Shown here in pieces: positions 49,140-58,203 of a stretch of DNA of 64,000 nt. How positions within the stretch are numbered: position 1 is the stretch's first letter; each line of letters starts with the position of its first letter. The DNA lies in NCBI RefSeq assembly GCF_900107045.1, contig NZ_FNON01000003.1, positions 1 to 64,000 of the forward strand. Direction: 5' to 3'. The notes beneath the pieces are model-generated. The model was not told where the DNA came from, searched no databases, and saw only the letters and a program-made list of their open reading frames with translations. Source of the DNA: Amycolatopsis xylanica (GTDB lineage: Bacteria > Actinomycetota > Actinomycetes > Mycobacteriales > Pseudonocardiaceae). Position numbers and translations under genes: made by a program.

Positions 49140-50104
49140 CGGGTGGGCGGCGGCTCCGGGCCGGGGTCCGGCGCCGGAACCGGGGTAAGTGTGTAGAGCA
49201 GGCGGTTCGCGGTGCCTTCGGGGACACCGGTGAGCGCGTTCTTCGTGGCGTTGTCGACGAGGCCCTGCGCCACCTCGGCAGGCTTCTTCTCCGGGTTGAG
49301 CGAGCGGTACAGCGCGGCCGCGCCCGCGACGTGCGCTGCGGCGATCGACGTGCCGGTGATCGAACCCGCGGCCTGACCGCCCTTGCGCGGCGCGAAGATG
49401 TCGACGCCGGGTGCGTAGAGATCAAGCCCCGGACCGAAATCGGAGGTCTTGGAGACCTGGTCCTGCTTGTCGCTGGCACCGACGGTCAGCACCTCGGGCA
49501 CCCTGGCGGGCGAGAGGCCCGCGACGTCGGCGGAATCGCCGCCTGCCGGGACCACGACCGGCATGACCTCGGCCAGCCGTTTCACGGCCGCGTCCAGCGC
49601 GTCGTTCGGGACACCCGCGATGCCGAGCAGCGCGACCGCGGGCTGCTTCGCGTTCTTGGCGGTCCAGTCGATACCGGCCAGCAGGTTCTCGGTCAGGCCG
49701 GTGCCGTCGGCCCCGATCACCCGCACCGGCACGATCGCGGCGCCCTTGGCCACGCCGTACGACTTCCCGCCGACGACGCCGGCCAGCTGGGTGCCGTGGC
49801 CGTTGCCGTCGGACGTGTCGGCGCCGTCCTTCTTGAGGAAGTCCTTGCCCTGCTCGACACGGCCGCCGAAGTCGGCGTTCGTGCTGTCGACGCCGCTGTC
49901 GATGATGTAGACGGTGACGTTCTCGGCCCGCGTTTCGTAGTGATACGTAGAGTCGACACCCTTGGCCTGATCGATGCGGTCAAGCCCCCAGGCGGGTGGA
50001 TTCGCCTGCTCCTTGACATCGGCTTGGGCAGGCGCGACCGCGGCGAGGGTCATCGCCGCCGTCAACGCCATCGCGAACAGGCCACGCGCGAGTCGAATAC
50101 TCAT
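49136..50104 (-). CDS. Secreted S8 (subtilisin-like) peptidase lacking the usual oxyanion Asn
   Basis: 322-residue secreted subtilase: signal peptide about 1-28 (ending APAQA), no long pro-domain. The triad is present: Asp in YIIDSGVD, His in GNGHGTQ, Ser in TGTSIAAAH. Against proteinase K and aqualysin the oxyanion Asn of AAGN is Gly (VPAGGDSAD), SLGG reads GIAG, and GTSMATPH reads GTSIAAAH. It ends with a Pro-rich tail (APDPGPEPPPTR). It may be a weak protease or a pseudoenzyme that binds peptide. Convergent with the 67-residue gene. Confidence 0.82.
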   Translation of the reverse strand: MSIRLARGLFAMALTAAMTLAAVAPAQADVKEQANPPAWGLDRIDQAKGVDSTYHYETRAENVTVYIIDSGVDSTNADFGGRVEQGKDFLKKDGADTSDGNGHGTQLAGVVGGKSYGVAKGAAIVPVRVIGADGTGLTENLLAGIDWTAKNAKQPAVALLGIAGVPNDALDAAVKRLAEVMPVVVPAGGDSADVAGLSPARVPEVLTVGASDKQDQVSKTSDFGPGLDLYAPGVDIFAPRKGGQAAGSITGTSIAAAHVAGAAALYRSLNPEKKPAEVAQGLVDNATKNALTGVPEGTANRLLYTLTPVPAPDPGPEPPPTR

Positions 50105-50113
50105 GCCATGCGT

Positions 50114-50749
50114 CTACTCGCGACCGTCACGCACGGCAACCGGAGACTCGTCGCCTGATCGGGTTTTTCTGCTTGGTTTCATGTGAAACCGCAGGTAGCC
50201 GAGGTACGCGAAGGCCACGACAATGAGCCCGTCGACGAGATGCGCGGCCCATGCCACCCTCGGCACACGGGAAAGCGGGAACAGCACGCCGGCCGCGCAG
50301 ACCACAATGGACGTCCACAAAGGAGCCATACGCGACCGGATCAGCCCGATGCCGATCGCCAGCAGGCTCAACGGAAAGAGCGGCCCCGGCCAGTAGAAGA
50401 CGAGGTCCGCCCTGACGCCGAACGTGGTCAAGGCTTGCACGGATTGTTCCCGCGAAAAGGAAAACAACTCGTCATAGAAGCCGCGCACCCCGAAGGCGGC
50501 ACCACCGATCGCCCCGTAGACGAGCGCGAGCTGCACGACACCCGCGTACACCGGCAGGCGCGCACGCAGGGTTTCGAGCACACCGATCAGCCCGTAAGTC
50601 CAGAAGACCAAAGCCAGCACGAGCAAAGTCCCGGTCGCGGCACTGTACGTGCCGTTGGGACGCCAGAAGAACGTCGACGCCGCGAAGAGCGCTGGCCCGA
50701 TGACCAGGCAGCCGCCCTGCAGCCGGTAAAGGAACTTTTCGCTGTTCAT
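50114..50749 (-). CDS. Multi-pass membrane protein of unknown function
   Basis: 211-residue protein with about six hydrophobic helices (for example GCLVIGPALFAASTFFW, TGTLLVLALVFWTYGLIGVL, VDGLIVVAFAYLGYL) and a charged C-terminal tail. ATG at 50749 gives MNSEKFLYRL; a longer start lacks support. No family is recognised with certainty. It lies 9 bases from the protease start region and may share its transcript. Confidence 0.7.
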   Translation of the reverse strand: MNSEKFLYRLQGGCLVIGPALFAASTFFWRPNGTYSAATGTLLVLALVFWTYGLIGVLETLRARLPVYAGVVQLALVYGAIGGAAFGVRGFYDELFSFSREQSVQALTTFGVRADLVFYWPGPLFPLSLLAIGIGLIRSRMAPLWTSIVVCAAGVLFPLSRVPRVAWAAHLVDGLIVVAFAYLGYLRFHMKPSRKTRSGDESPVAVRDGRE

Positions 50750-50809
50750 AACGGCAAGTCTTCGCGAAACGGGCACCGATCTCGTCAGCCCGAGTCGCGT
50801 CTTCGGCTA

Positions 50810-51469
50810 CTACGAAGTTGCAGACCCCGGCCGCACGAGCCCCGACTCGTAGGCACGGACGACCAGCTGCGCCCGATCCCTCGTATCCATTTTGGACAAA
50901 ATCCTGGACACGTGCGTCTTCGCGGTGGCGAGGCTGATCACCAGCCGCGCGGCGATCTCGTCGTTCGCCAGACCGGCCACGACCAAGCCCAGCACCTCCC
51001 GTTCCCGCTCGGTCAGCCGCTCCACCGGCAGCGGTGGCGCGAGCACCGCGGGCGCCGCGGCGAACTCGGCGATCAGCCGCCGCGTGACCCCGGGCGCCAG
51101 CATTCCGTCACCCTCGGCGACCGCCCGCACCCCGCGCACCAGCTCCGCGGGCTCGATGTCCTTGAGCACGAACCCGCTCGCACCCGCCTTGAGCGCGCGG
51201 TAGACGTACTCGTCGCGGTCGTAGCTGGTCAGGATCAGCACCTTGGCCTCGGGCAGCTCGGCCATGATCACGGTCGCGGCCTCGATACCGTCCATCCGGG
51301 GCATCTGCACGTCGGCCAGTACGACATCCGGGCGAAGTTCCCGCGCGAGCCGGACCGCCTCCCGCCCATCGGCCGCCTCCGCGACCACCTCGATGTCCGG
51401 CTCGCCCAGCATCGTGCGCAACCCGGCACGGACGAGCGCCTGATCGTCCGCGATCAGCACCCGGATCAC
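50810..51469 (-). CDS. NarL/LuxR-family response regulator
   Basis: 219-residue two-component regulator. The receiver domain (about 1-120) begins VIRVLIADDQALVRAG; the phosphorylated Asp is in VVLADVQMPRMDG, followed by LTSYDRDEYVYRALKAGASGFVLKD. The LuxR HTH (about 150-210) reads LTEREREVLGLVVAGLANDEIAARL. GTG at 51469 overlaps the kinase stop by 4 bases. Pairs with the kinase. Targets unknown. Confidence 0.94.
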   Translation of the reverse strand: MIRVLIADDQALVRAGLRTMLGEPDIEVVAEAADGREAVRLARELRPDVVLADVQMPRMDGIEAATVIMAELPEAKVLILTSYDRDEYVYRALKAGASGFVLKDIEPAELVRGVRAVAEGDGMLAPGVTRRLIAEFAAAPAVLAPPLPVERLTEREREVLGLVVAGLANDEIAARLVISLATAKTHVSRILSKMDTRDRAQLVVRAYESGLVRPGSATS

Positions 51470-52341
51470 CGCGGCAGCTCCACCCGCACCGCGAAACCGT
51501 CCTCGCTCGGCCCGGCCACGCAGGTCCCACCGGCTGACTCGGCACGTTTCCGCATGCCGCGCAGGCCATGCCCGCTGTCGACGGCGATCGCCACCTTGCC
51601 TTCCCGTCGCTCGACGCGGACGTCCACCTCGGCACCCGGCGCGTGCCGGACGGCGTTGGTCAGCGCCTCCTGGACGATCCGATACCCCGCCCAGCCGACC
51701 TCCGGCACATCGTCGTCCAGGTCGGCATCCAGGTCGCCGTTCCGGTTGTCGTTCAGCCGGACATCCACGCCGGCCGCCCGCACGTTCGCCACCAGTGCGC
51801 CGATCCTCGGCGCGCACTCGGGATCTCGCAGCGCTCCCAACGCTTCGCGCAGCTCTCGCGACGCGGTCTTGCTTGCCTCCTTGATAGCCGTGAGCGCGAC
51901 TTCCGGTCGGATGTCGCGGCCGAGCAGCGCCGCGTTGGCCTGCACGCTGATGACCGCCAGGTGATGCGTCACCGAGTCGTGCAACTCCCGCGCGATCCGC
52001 GACCGCTCTTCATAGGCGGCCTTCTCCCGCACCCGGGCACGCCGCACCCGGGTCAACTCGCCCAGCAGGACGACCACGGCCAGCGCACCGGCCACGGCAG
52101 CCACTTCGGACCACACGATCCGCTCACCCAGCAGCACCACGACGCCTTGCGTCAGCACGACACAGGCGGCCGCGCCGGCCATCGCGACCCGCCTGAGTCC
52201 CGCCGCCGCCGCGAAGTACAGCGCCAGCACGAACGGTATGGGCTCAGGCCCACCGGGAAGCCCGAGCGAGTAGTAGGTCGCCATACAGCCCAAGGTCACC
52301 GCGAAAACCAAGGCGTAGGCCCGTTCACCTCTTCCTTGCAC
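51466..52341 (-). CDS. NarL-type sensor histidine kinase
   Basis: 291-residue HPK7-type kinase: four to five N-terminal helices (about 8-95) without a distinct sensor domain, DHp helix with SRIARELHDSVTHHLAV (phospho-His about residue 121) and an HATPase domain with YRIVQEALTNAVRHAP. After the N box, the usual DxGxG stretch is compressed: VAIAVDSGHGLRGMRKRAE runs straight into the GLRGM motif. Coupled to its response regulator, typical of cell-envelope stress sensing (inference). Confidence 0.9.
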   Translation of the reverse strand: MQGRGERAYALVFAVTLGCMATYYSLGLPGGPEPIPFVLALYFAAAAGLRRVAMAGAAACVVLTQGVVVLLGERIVWSEVAAVAGALAVVVLLGELTRVRRARVREKAAYEERSRIARELHDSVTHHLAVISVQANAALLGRDIRPEVALTAIKEASKTASRELREALGALRDPECAPRIGALVANVRAAGVDVRLNDNRNGDLDADLDDDVPEVGWAGYRIVQEALTNAVRHAPGAEVDVRVERREGKVAIAVDSGHGLRGMRKRAESAGGTCVAGPSEDGFAVRVELPR

Positions 52342-52368
52342 TCTCCGAGCGTACGGCGGCGGGGAGGG

Positions 52369-53436
52369 TCAAACACTGTGGTTAACCCCAGGAACGCATG
52401 CGGAAACCCGCAGGTTTCCAAGGTGGATCGCCGCGTCGAACGCCCGCGAGACCTCGACCTCCGACCACAGGTGCGCATGCCGGATCTTGGTCGCCTTGCT
52501 CGTCGCGAGGTCGGTGACGGTGTCCGCGTCACCGAGTTCCGCCTCGAGACTGCCTTCGACGGGCTCCCCGAGCGCCTGCTCGTACATCCGGAATCCCAGC
52601 CGAGCGGACTCGTCGTTCGCCAGCCCGGTCGTCGTGCCGGAAGCCCCGGTCAGCGCGAGCGCGAAGTACTCGTCGCCATACCGTTCGGCCAGGTAGGTGC
52701 CCGCAGATGGAGTGCTGTGACCAGGCATGATCTGGAACGGGACCCGCTGCAGGTGTCCATTGTGGACCATGACGACGATCTTCTGCCCCTGGTCGAGATA
52801 CTGGACGCTCTCGGCCATGTACCGATCACGCGAGGCACCGGCGATGGGCTTCCCGGCCATCATGGCGGCGATCTCTTTGAGATAGGCGTCCAGCCGAAGC
52901 GCACCCGTCGCGAGGTGGATCTCGCGAGGGTCGTCCAGGCTGTCACGCAACTTGGTCAGCGCCACGGTCGCGGTTTCGCTGAGCTTGTCATAAGGCACAA
53001 GCGCACTGTTCAACGCCGAGTACGGCGCGGTCGCTTCGATCGCTTGCCGGGCCAGCGGCGAATCAATGGCCGCGAGCGCGTTGACAGGCGATCCGCCCGA
53101 CCCCGGAACGTCCAGCCCCGAGTAGCGGATGTCCTGCGTGCGCAGCCAAGTCAGCATCTCGTGCATCTCGGGCGAATCACCCAGCCCGAAGGTGAACCCG
53201 TCGCGCCCGATCTCGGCGACGTCACCGGCGCCGCCTCGCAGCCACGCGTCGACCTTCGCCCCCTCGGCGAACCCCGACTCGAAGCCCAGGGTGCGGAACC
53301 CCTTCGCCTTCAGTCTCCGCAGCAGTTGATGCCGGATGACCCCGAATTCATGAATGTGATGGTTGTTCTCCCCGATCGCGACGATCCGCGCGTCCCCGAC
53401 CAGATCCATGACGCCATCGAGCTCACTGTCGTGCAT
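52369..53436 (-). CDS. Erythromycin esterase-like protein
   Basis: 355-residue erythromycin-esterase superfamily protein. Signatures: VAIGENNHHIHEF (about 20-32, the conserved GExxH/H region), TLGFESGFAEG, ASRDRYMAESV and VMVHNGHLQR. True Ere enzymes open the macrolide lactone, but many family members have unknown substrates and resistance cannot be claimed. ATG at 53436 chosen; no clear ribosome binding site, so leaderless translation is possible. Divergent from a tetR gene 31 bases away, the usual regulator-target layout. Confidence 0.85.
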   Translation of the reverse strand: MHDSELDGVMDLVGDARIVAIGENNHHIHEFGVIRHQLLRRLKAKGFRTLGFESGFAEGAKVDAWLRGGAGDVAEIGRDGFTFGLGDSPEMHEMLTWLRTQDIRYSGLDVPGSGGSPVNALAAIDSPLARQAIEATAPYSALNSALVPYDKLSETATVALTKLRDSLDDPREIHLATGALRLDAYLKEIAAMMAGKPIAGASRDRYMAESVQYLDQGQKIVVMVHNGHLQRVPFQIMPGHSTPSAGTYLAERYGDEYFALALTGASGTTTGLANDESARLGFRMYEQALGEPVEGSLEAELGDADTVTDLATSKATKIRHAHLWSEVEVSRAFDAAIHLGNLRVSACVPGVNHSV

Positions 53437-53467
53437 ACTGGGCACACTAACGCAACAGGAGTAGCAA

Positions 53468-54079
53468 TTGGCAACCGAGTTACCGGGCACCACCCGCCCC
53501 GGCGGCCGCACCGAGCGCACCCGCCAAGCCGTACTCCACGCGACCCTCGCCGAGCTGGCCGCCCACGGCTACGCGGCCCTCACGGTCGACGCGGTCGCCG
53601 AGCGCTCCGGCATCCACAAGACGACGATCTACCGCCGCTGGGGCTCGGCCGAGGGCCTCGTCGCCGCCGCGCTCGGCCTCGGCAGCGAAGACGAATGGGA
53701 AGCCCCCGACACGGGCTCACTCCGCGGCGACCTGGCCGCGCTGCTCGGGGAACTGGTGGACTACTTCACCGACCCCGCGTTGCTGGCCTTGCCCACCGCC
53801 TCGGTGACGGCGGCTTTTCTTTCGGAACGCGCCGCCGACGCCTTGCGTGACTTCTACCGAGACCGCCATGCGCGGTCCGCCGTGGTGGTCAGCCGCGCCA
53901 TCGCCCGAGGGGAAGCACCGGCGCGGACCGATGCTGTCGAGGTCATCCGGGCGGCTTGCGGGCCGCTGTTCTATCGGCTCTTCATCTCGCGCGAGGTGGT
54001 GGACCGGTCGGTTTCCGAGGAGATCGCGCGGTCGGTGGCGATCGCGACCGGCGCGGGGGCTTACGTTCCGGCGTCGTGA
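53468..54079 (+). CDS. TetR-family transcriptional regulator
   Basis: 203-residue repressor: HTH about 15-62 (TRQAVLHATLAELAAHGYAALTVDAVAERSGIHKTTIYRRW) and a C-terminal TetR_C-type helical ligand domain. The start is TTG at 53468, supported by AGGAG six bases upstream. Divergent from the esterase-like gene, so it most likely represses it. Its TGA stop is the beginning of a long intergenic palindrome. Confidence 0.92.
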   Translation: MATELPGTTRPGGRTERTRQAVLHATLAELAAHGYAALTVDAVAERSGIHKTTIYRRWGSAEGLVAAALGLGSEDEWEAPDTGSLRGDLAALLGELVDYFTDPALLALPTASVTAAFLSERAADALRDFYRDRHARSAVVVSRAIARGEAPARTDAVEVIRAACGPLFYRLFISREVVDRSVSEEIARSVAIATGAGAYVPAS

Positions 54080-54128
54080 GTGAGGGGATTCCCTGCTGCG
54101 TTCAATGCAGCAGGGGATCCCCTCGCTC
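54078..54128. repeat. Long palindrome starting in the tetR stop codon
   Basis: GAGTGAGGGGATTCCCTGCTGC, loop GTTCAAT, then a right arm matching at 20 of 22 positions. The TGA stop of tetR (54077-54079) overlaps the first bases. It shares the CGTGAGTG edge with 19621-19664 but has a different interior. Confidence 0.75.
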
Positions 54129-54144
54129 CAGCGCGACGAGGCTC

Positions 54145-54195
54145 GCGCGAGTGGTACCTCTGCTCCGTTAGACGCAGCGGAATTACCACTCGCGC
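54145..54195. repeat. Second palindrome in the tetR-recG gap
   Basis: Outer arms GCGCGAGTGGTA and TACCACTCGCGC are perfect. The interior pairs imperfectly around CGTTAGACG, which recalls the TTAGA core of the 12833 and 19621 elements. The rest of the gap to the recG stop (54326) shows no further structure or gene. Confidence 0.7.
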
Positions 54196-54325
54196 CGACA
54201 CAACTCTGATCCGAGCTTGGTCACCTCACTTCACAGGGCAACCACTCGGCCAAGGAACTCCACACCGGCCAGCCCCGGAACACGCCTCGATAACCGCCCG
54301 CAACGCGCACGACCCCAGGCGAGGA

Positions 54326-56479
54326 TCAGGTTTTTTCGAGGTACTCGGCGCGGTCGGCGTCGACGACGTCGCTGACCATGTGGGCCAGCCCGGAGTACTT
54401 GTCCAGCGCGGGGTCCTCCGACACGATCGACTGGGCCCGTTCACGGGCCTCGGCGATGACGTCCTCGTCCTGCAGGAGCGAGAGCAGTTTCAAGCCCGAG
54501 CGCTTACCTGACTGGGCGGCGCCGAGGATGTCGCCTTCGCGGCGGATCTCGAGGTCGAGGCGGGAGAGCTCGAAGCCGTCCGTGGTGGACTCGACGGCGT
54601 TGAGGCGCTCGCGGGTGGTGGTGCCGTCGAGGGCTTCGGTGACCAGCAGGCAGAGGCCGGGGACGCTGCCCCGGCCAACGCGGCCGCGGAGCTGGTGGAG
54701 CTGGCTGACGCCGAACCGGTCGGCGTCCATGATGACCATCGCCGTGGCGTTGGGGACGTTGACGCCGACCTCGATGACCGTGGTCGCCACCAGCACGTCG
54801 AGCTTGCCCGCCGAGAACTCGCGCATGACCTGGTCTTTGTCGTCGGTGGGCATGCGGCCGTGGAGAACGCCGATCTTCAGGCCCTTGAGCGGGCCGTTGG
54901 CGAGGTCCGGGGCGATGTCCAGTACCGCCAGCGGCGGGCGCTTGTCGCCCTTGTCGGAAGCGGGTTCGTCGCCGATGCGGGGGCAGACCACGTAGGCCTG
55001 GTGGCCCTTGCCGACCTCTTCGGACACGCGCTGCCAGACGCGGTCGAGCCAGGCGGGCTTTTCGGCGACCGGGACGACGTTGGTCTTGATCGGGGAACGG
55101 CCGACCGGCATTTCGCGCAGCGCCGAGGTTTCCAGGTCGCCGTAGACGGTCATGGCGACCGTGCGGGGGATCGGGGTGGCCGTCATGACGAGGACGTGGG
55201 GGCTGGTGGAGTCGGCGCCGCGAGACCGGAGTGCGTCGCGCTGCTCGACGCCGAAGCGGTGCTGCTCGTCGACGACGACGAAACCCAGCTCGGCGAACGA
55301 AACCGTGTCCTGGATGAGGGCGTGGGTGCCGACGACGATGCCCGCCGCGCCGCTGGCGGCGTCGAGGAGGGCCTGCTTGCGTTCCTTGGCGCCCATCGAG
55401 CCGGTGAGGAGGGTGACGCGGGTGGCGTTCTCGGCCGCTCCGAGTTCGCCCGCCATGCCGATGTCGCCGAGCATCTCGCGCAGCGAACGGGCGTGCTGGG
55501 AGGCGAGGACCTCGGTGGGGGCGAGCATGGCGGCTTGGCGGCCGGAGTCGACGGCCTGCAGCATCGCGCGCAGTGCCACGACGGTCTTGCCGCTGCCGAC
55601 CTCGCCTTGGAGCAGGCGGTTCATCGGGTGATCGGTGGCGAGCTCGGCCGCGATGACGTCGCCGATCTCGCGCTGACCGGCCGTCAGGTCGAACGGGAGA
55701 CGCTTGTCGAAGGCGTCGAGGAGGCCACCTTCGACGTGCGGGCACGGCAAGGCGGGACGGGAGACCGTGGAATAGCGGCGCTGCGCGAAGATCAGCTGGA
55801 CGGCCATCGCCTCGTCCCACTTGAGACGGCGGCGGGCGGCCTCGCGGTCGGGCCAGTTCGGGGGCCGGTGGATGTGCCGCAACGCCTTTTCGAGGTCCAC
55901 CAGGCCGTATTCGGCGAGGAGCTCCGGGGGCATCGGGTCCTCGTCGAGTTCGAACTGGTCGAGGATCTGGCGGACGCACTTGCCGATCACCCAGGTCGGG
56001 ATGCCTTGCGCGGCCGGGTAGACCGGGATGATCTCGCCGAGGAACTCGTCCATTGTGGACGCGTCGGCCTCGTCATCGAGCAGCTCGTACTCGGGGTTGG
56101 TCAGCTGGAGCTGGTCGCGGAACGCGGTGACCTTGCCGGCGAACAAGCCCATCGCGCCGAGCTTGAGCTCCTTTTCGCGCCAGGCCTGGTTGAAGAACGC
56201 GCACGACAGCCTGCGACGGCCGTCGGTGATCGTCATCTCGATGATCGTGCCGTACTTGGCCTTCATCGTGCGCTTGTTGACCCGCTCGATCCGGGCCATG
56301 ACCGTGACGTGCTCGCCCAGCTCGAGTCCGGCGATGTCGGTCAGCTTGCCGCGCTCGGCGTAGTCGCGCGGATAGTGCCGCAGCAGGTCGGAGACCGTGT
56401 GGATGTCCAGCGACCCGCCGAGCGCCTTCGCGGTCTTGGCACCCAGCAACGGGGTCAGCTTGTCGCGCAGCCCGGCCAC
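54326..56479 (-). CDS. recG: ATP-dependent DNA helicase RecG
   Basis: 717-residue branched-DNA translocase that remodels Holliday junctions and stalled forks. The wedge/OB domain is about 1-170 (ARIERVNKRTMKAKYGTIIE). Walker A is GEVGSGKTVVALRAML (about 291-306); the DEQH box is VVDEQHRFGVEQR; later motifs are VMTATPIPRT, LHGRMPTDDKD and QLRGRVGRG. GTG at 56479 directly abuts the stop of the DAK gene. Position matches the mycobacterial recG locus. Confidence 0.96.
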   Translation of the reverse strand: MAGLRDKLTPLLGAKTAKALGGSLDIHTVSDLLRHYPRDYAERGKLTDIAGLELGEHVTVMARIERVNKRTMKAKYGTIIEMTITDGRRRLSCAFFNQAWREKELKLGAMGLFAGKVTAFRDQLQLTNPEYELLDDEADASTMDEFLGEIIPVYPAAQGIPTWVIGKCVRQILDQFELDEDPMPPELLAEYGLVDLEKALRHIHRPPNWPDREAARRRLKWDEAMAVQLIFAQRRYSTVSRPALPCPHVEGGLLDAFDKRLPFDLTAGQREIGDVIAAELATDHPMNRLLQGEVGSGKTVVALRAMLQAVDSGRQAAMLAPTEVLASQHARSLREMLGDIGMAGELGAAENATRVTLLTGSMGAKERKQALLDAASGAAGIVVGTHALIQDTVSFAELGFVVVDEQHRFGVEQRDALRSRGADSTSPHVLVMTATPIPRTVAMTVYGDLETSALREMPVGRSPIKTNVVPVAEKPAWLDRVWQRVSEEVGKGHQAYVVCPRIGDEPASDKGDKRPPLAVLDIAPDLANGPLKGLKIGVLHGRMPTDDKDQVMREFSAGKLDVLVATTVIEVGVNVPNATAMVIMDADRFGVSQLHQLRGRVGRGSVPGLCLLVTEALDGTTTRERLNAVESTTDGFELSRLDLEIRREGDILGAAQSGKRSGLKLLSLLQDEDVIAEARERAQSIVSEDPALDKYSGLAHMVSDVVDADRAEYLEKT

Positions 56480-58069
56480 TTACTCGACTCCAATCAGCAG
56501 CACGGCGTCCGCCAGGCCGCTCGAATAGCTCGTCATCTCCACTTCAGGATGTTCCAGGCGCAGCTGCTCGGCGAGTTCGGCGTCCACCCCGGTGGGCGCG
56601 TCGACCCCGAACAGCACGGTGACCATCTCGCCGCCCGCCGCGAGCATCCGGTTCAGCACGCTCATCGCGGCGGCGACGAGGTTCGTCTCGGAGGCGGGCG
56701 CGGGCTCGATGAGCACCACCTCGCCGTCGACGAAGCCGATGACGTCGCCAGCCTGCGCGCGGCCGACCCAGGTCAGCGACTCCTCGTGCGCGATCACGAG
56801 CTCGCCGCGCCGGGTCGCGGCCGCCGCCTCTGCCATGGCCACCACGTCGTCGTTCGTGCGGCGCGACGGGTCGTGCACCGCCAGCGCGGCCAGCACCTGC
56901 ACCGGCGACGAGCACGGGATGACCACCACGTCCCGCTCCCCCGCCATGGCGTGGCCCGCCGCCGCGTCGGCGGCGCCGGTGAGCGCGACACCGCCGGGCA
57001 GCACGGTCACATGCCGTCCGGCCGCCTCGTTGATGAGCCCGAGCATTTCCTCCACACTCGGAATAGTGCCGCTCGGCACCGACAAAACCGCGATCCCCTC
57101 GGCGCGCAGCAGCTCGGCGATCGCCCAGCCGTGCACGACCGCGACCACCGTGCGGTCGACGCCGCTGCCCGGTTCGAGCGGGGTCGGCGTGATGAGCGGC
57201 TCGACCCGGATCCTGCGCGGGCGGCCCGCTTCGATGCCCGCCTCGATCGCGCCGCCGATGTCGGCGCAGTGGACGTGCACCGCGTGGGAGCCGGAGCCGT
57301 CGGCGGCGACGGTGACGCTGTCGCCGAGCCCGGTCAGCGCCTTGCGCAACGCGGGCAGCGCGGTCTCCTCGACGCCGTCGAGCAGGTACATGACCTCCCA
57401 GGCGTGCGGCGCGGGCAGGCCGTGGTCGTGGGTGTGGGCCTCGAGCGAGTGCGGGGGCACGCTGTTGGTGCCGGTGATCACGCCGACCAGCGCGTCGAGC
57501 ACGGCGACCAGCCCGCGGCCGCCCGCGTCGACCACACCAGCCTTGGCCAGCACCGGCAGCTGGTTGGGGGTCTCGTCGAGCGCCGCCGCCGCGGCCGCCG
57601 CGGCGCGCGTGGCCACGTCGGTGAGCGAGCGGGTGTCGTCCTTGACCGCGGCCGCGACCGCGTGCAGGACGCTGAGGATCGTGCCGGCGACCGGCCTGGT
57701 CACGGCGCCGGTCGCGACGATGTCGGCGTGCACGAGCGCGGCGGCCAGCCCTGGCCCGTCGATGTCGCCCGTCACCTTGGCCGATTCGGCGAAACCCCTG
57801 ATGACCTGGGACATGATGATCCCGGAGTTACCGCGCGCGGTCGCGACGGCACCCTTCGCGAACAGGCTGAGCGCCTCGATCGCGTCCTTCGGGTCGGCGC
57901 CCGCCAGTTCCGCGTTGGCGCCGGTCATCGTGTGCAGCAGGTTGGAGCCGGTGTCGGAGTCCGCGACCGGGTACACGTTGATGCCGTTGATCGCCGGTCG
58001 CAGCTGGTCAAGGGTGTGCACGCAGGCCGAGGCCCAAGCCGAAACCGCACCCGCGTCCAGCACTCGCAC
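56480..58069 (-). CDS. DAK2-domain protein, FakA-like fatty acid kinase
   Basis: 529-residue DhaK/FakA-family kinase: DAK2 (DhaL-like) ATP-binding domain (about 1-190, INGINVYPVADSDTGSNLLHT, ARGNSGIIMSQVIRGFAE, DAGGRGLVAVLDAL) and a long C-terminal region (DegV-partner-like) ending DAVLLIGVE. FakA phosphorylates fatty acids held by a FakB/DegV protein in Gram-positive bacteria. In mycobacteria the gene at this place is Rv2974c/2975c. GTG at 58069 with AGGAGG is chosen over an upstream start. Divergent from rpmB. Confidence 0.88.
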   Translation of the reverse strand: MRVLDAGAVSAWASACVHTLDQLRPAINGINVYPVADSDTGSNLLHTMTGANAELAGADPKDAIEALSLFAKGAVATARGNSGIIMSQVIRGFAESAKVTGDIDGPGLAAALVHADIVATGAVTRPVAGTILSVLHAVAAAVKDDTRSLTDVATRAAAAAAAALDETPNQLPVLAKAGVVDAGGRGLVAVLDALVGVITGTNSVPPHSLEAHTHDHGLPAPHAWEVMYLLDGVEETALPALRKALTGLGDSVTVAADGSGSHAVHVHCADIGGAIEAGIEAGRPRRIRVEPLITPTPLEPGSGVDRTVVAVVHGWAIAELLRAEGIAVLSVPSGTIPSVEEMLGLINEAAGRHVTVLPGGVALTGAADAAAGHAMAGERDVVVIPCSSPVQVLAALAVHDPSRRTNDDVVAMAEAAAATRRGELVIAHEESLTWVGRAQAGDVIGFVDGEVVLIEPAPASETNLVAAAMSVLNRMLAAGGEMVTVLFGVDAPTGVDAELAEQLRLEHPEVEMTSYSSGLADAVLLIGVE

Positions 58070-58203
58070 GCTGTAACCTCCTACTGGTCTTGGGCAGGGT
58101 ATCGACCCCCTTGCCATCAGCGGGGGACCCACTAGTTACTATGGTCGAGTTGCCCAGTCGACCTGGGCCGTGATTTGTCTTCCCATATTCAAAGGAGTTC
58201 GAC

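Noticed and set aside
54695..58135. Plus-strand open frame of about 1150 codons opposite recG and the DAK gene
   Set aside because: Crosses two well-supported minus-strand genes and has the low-complexity composition of an antisense frame.
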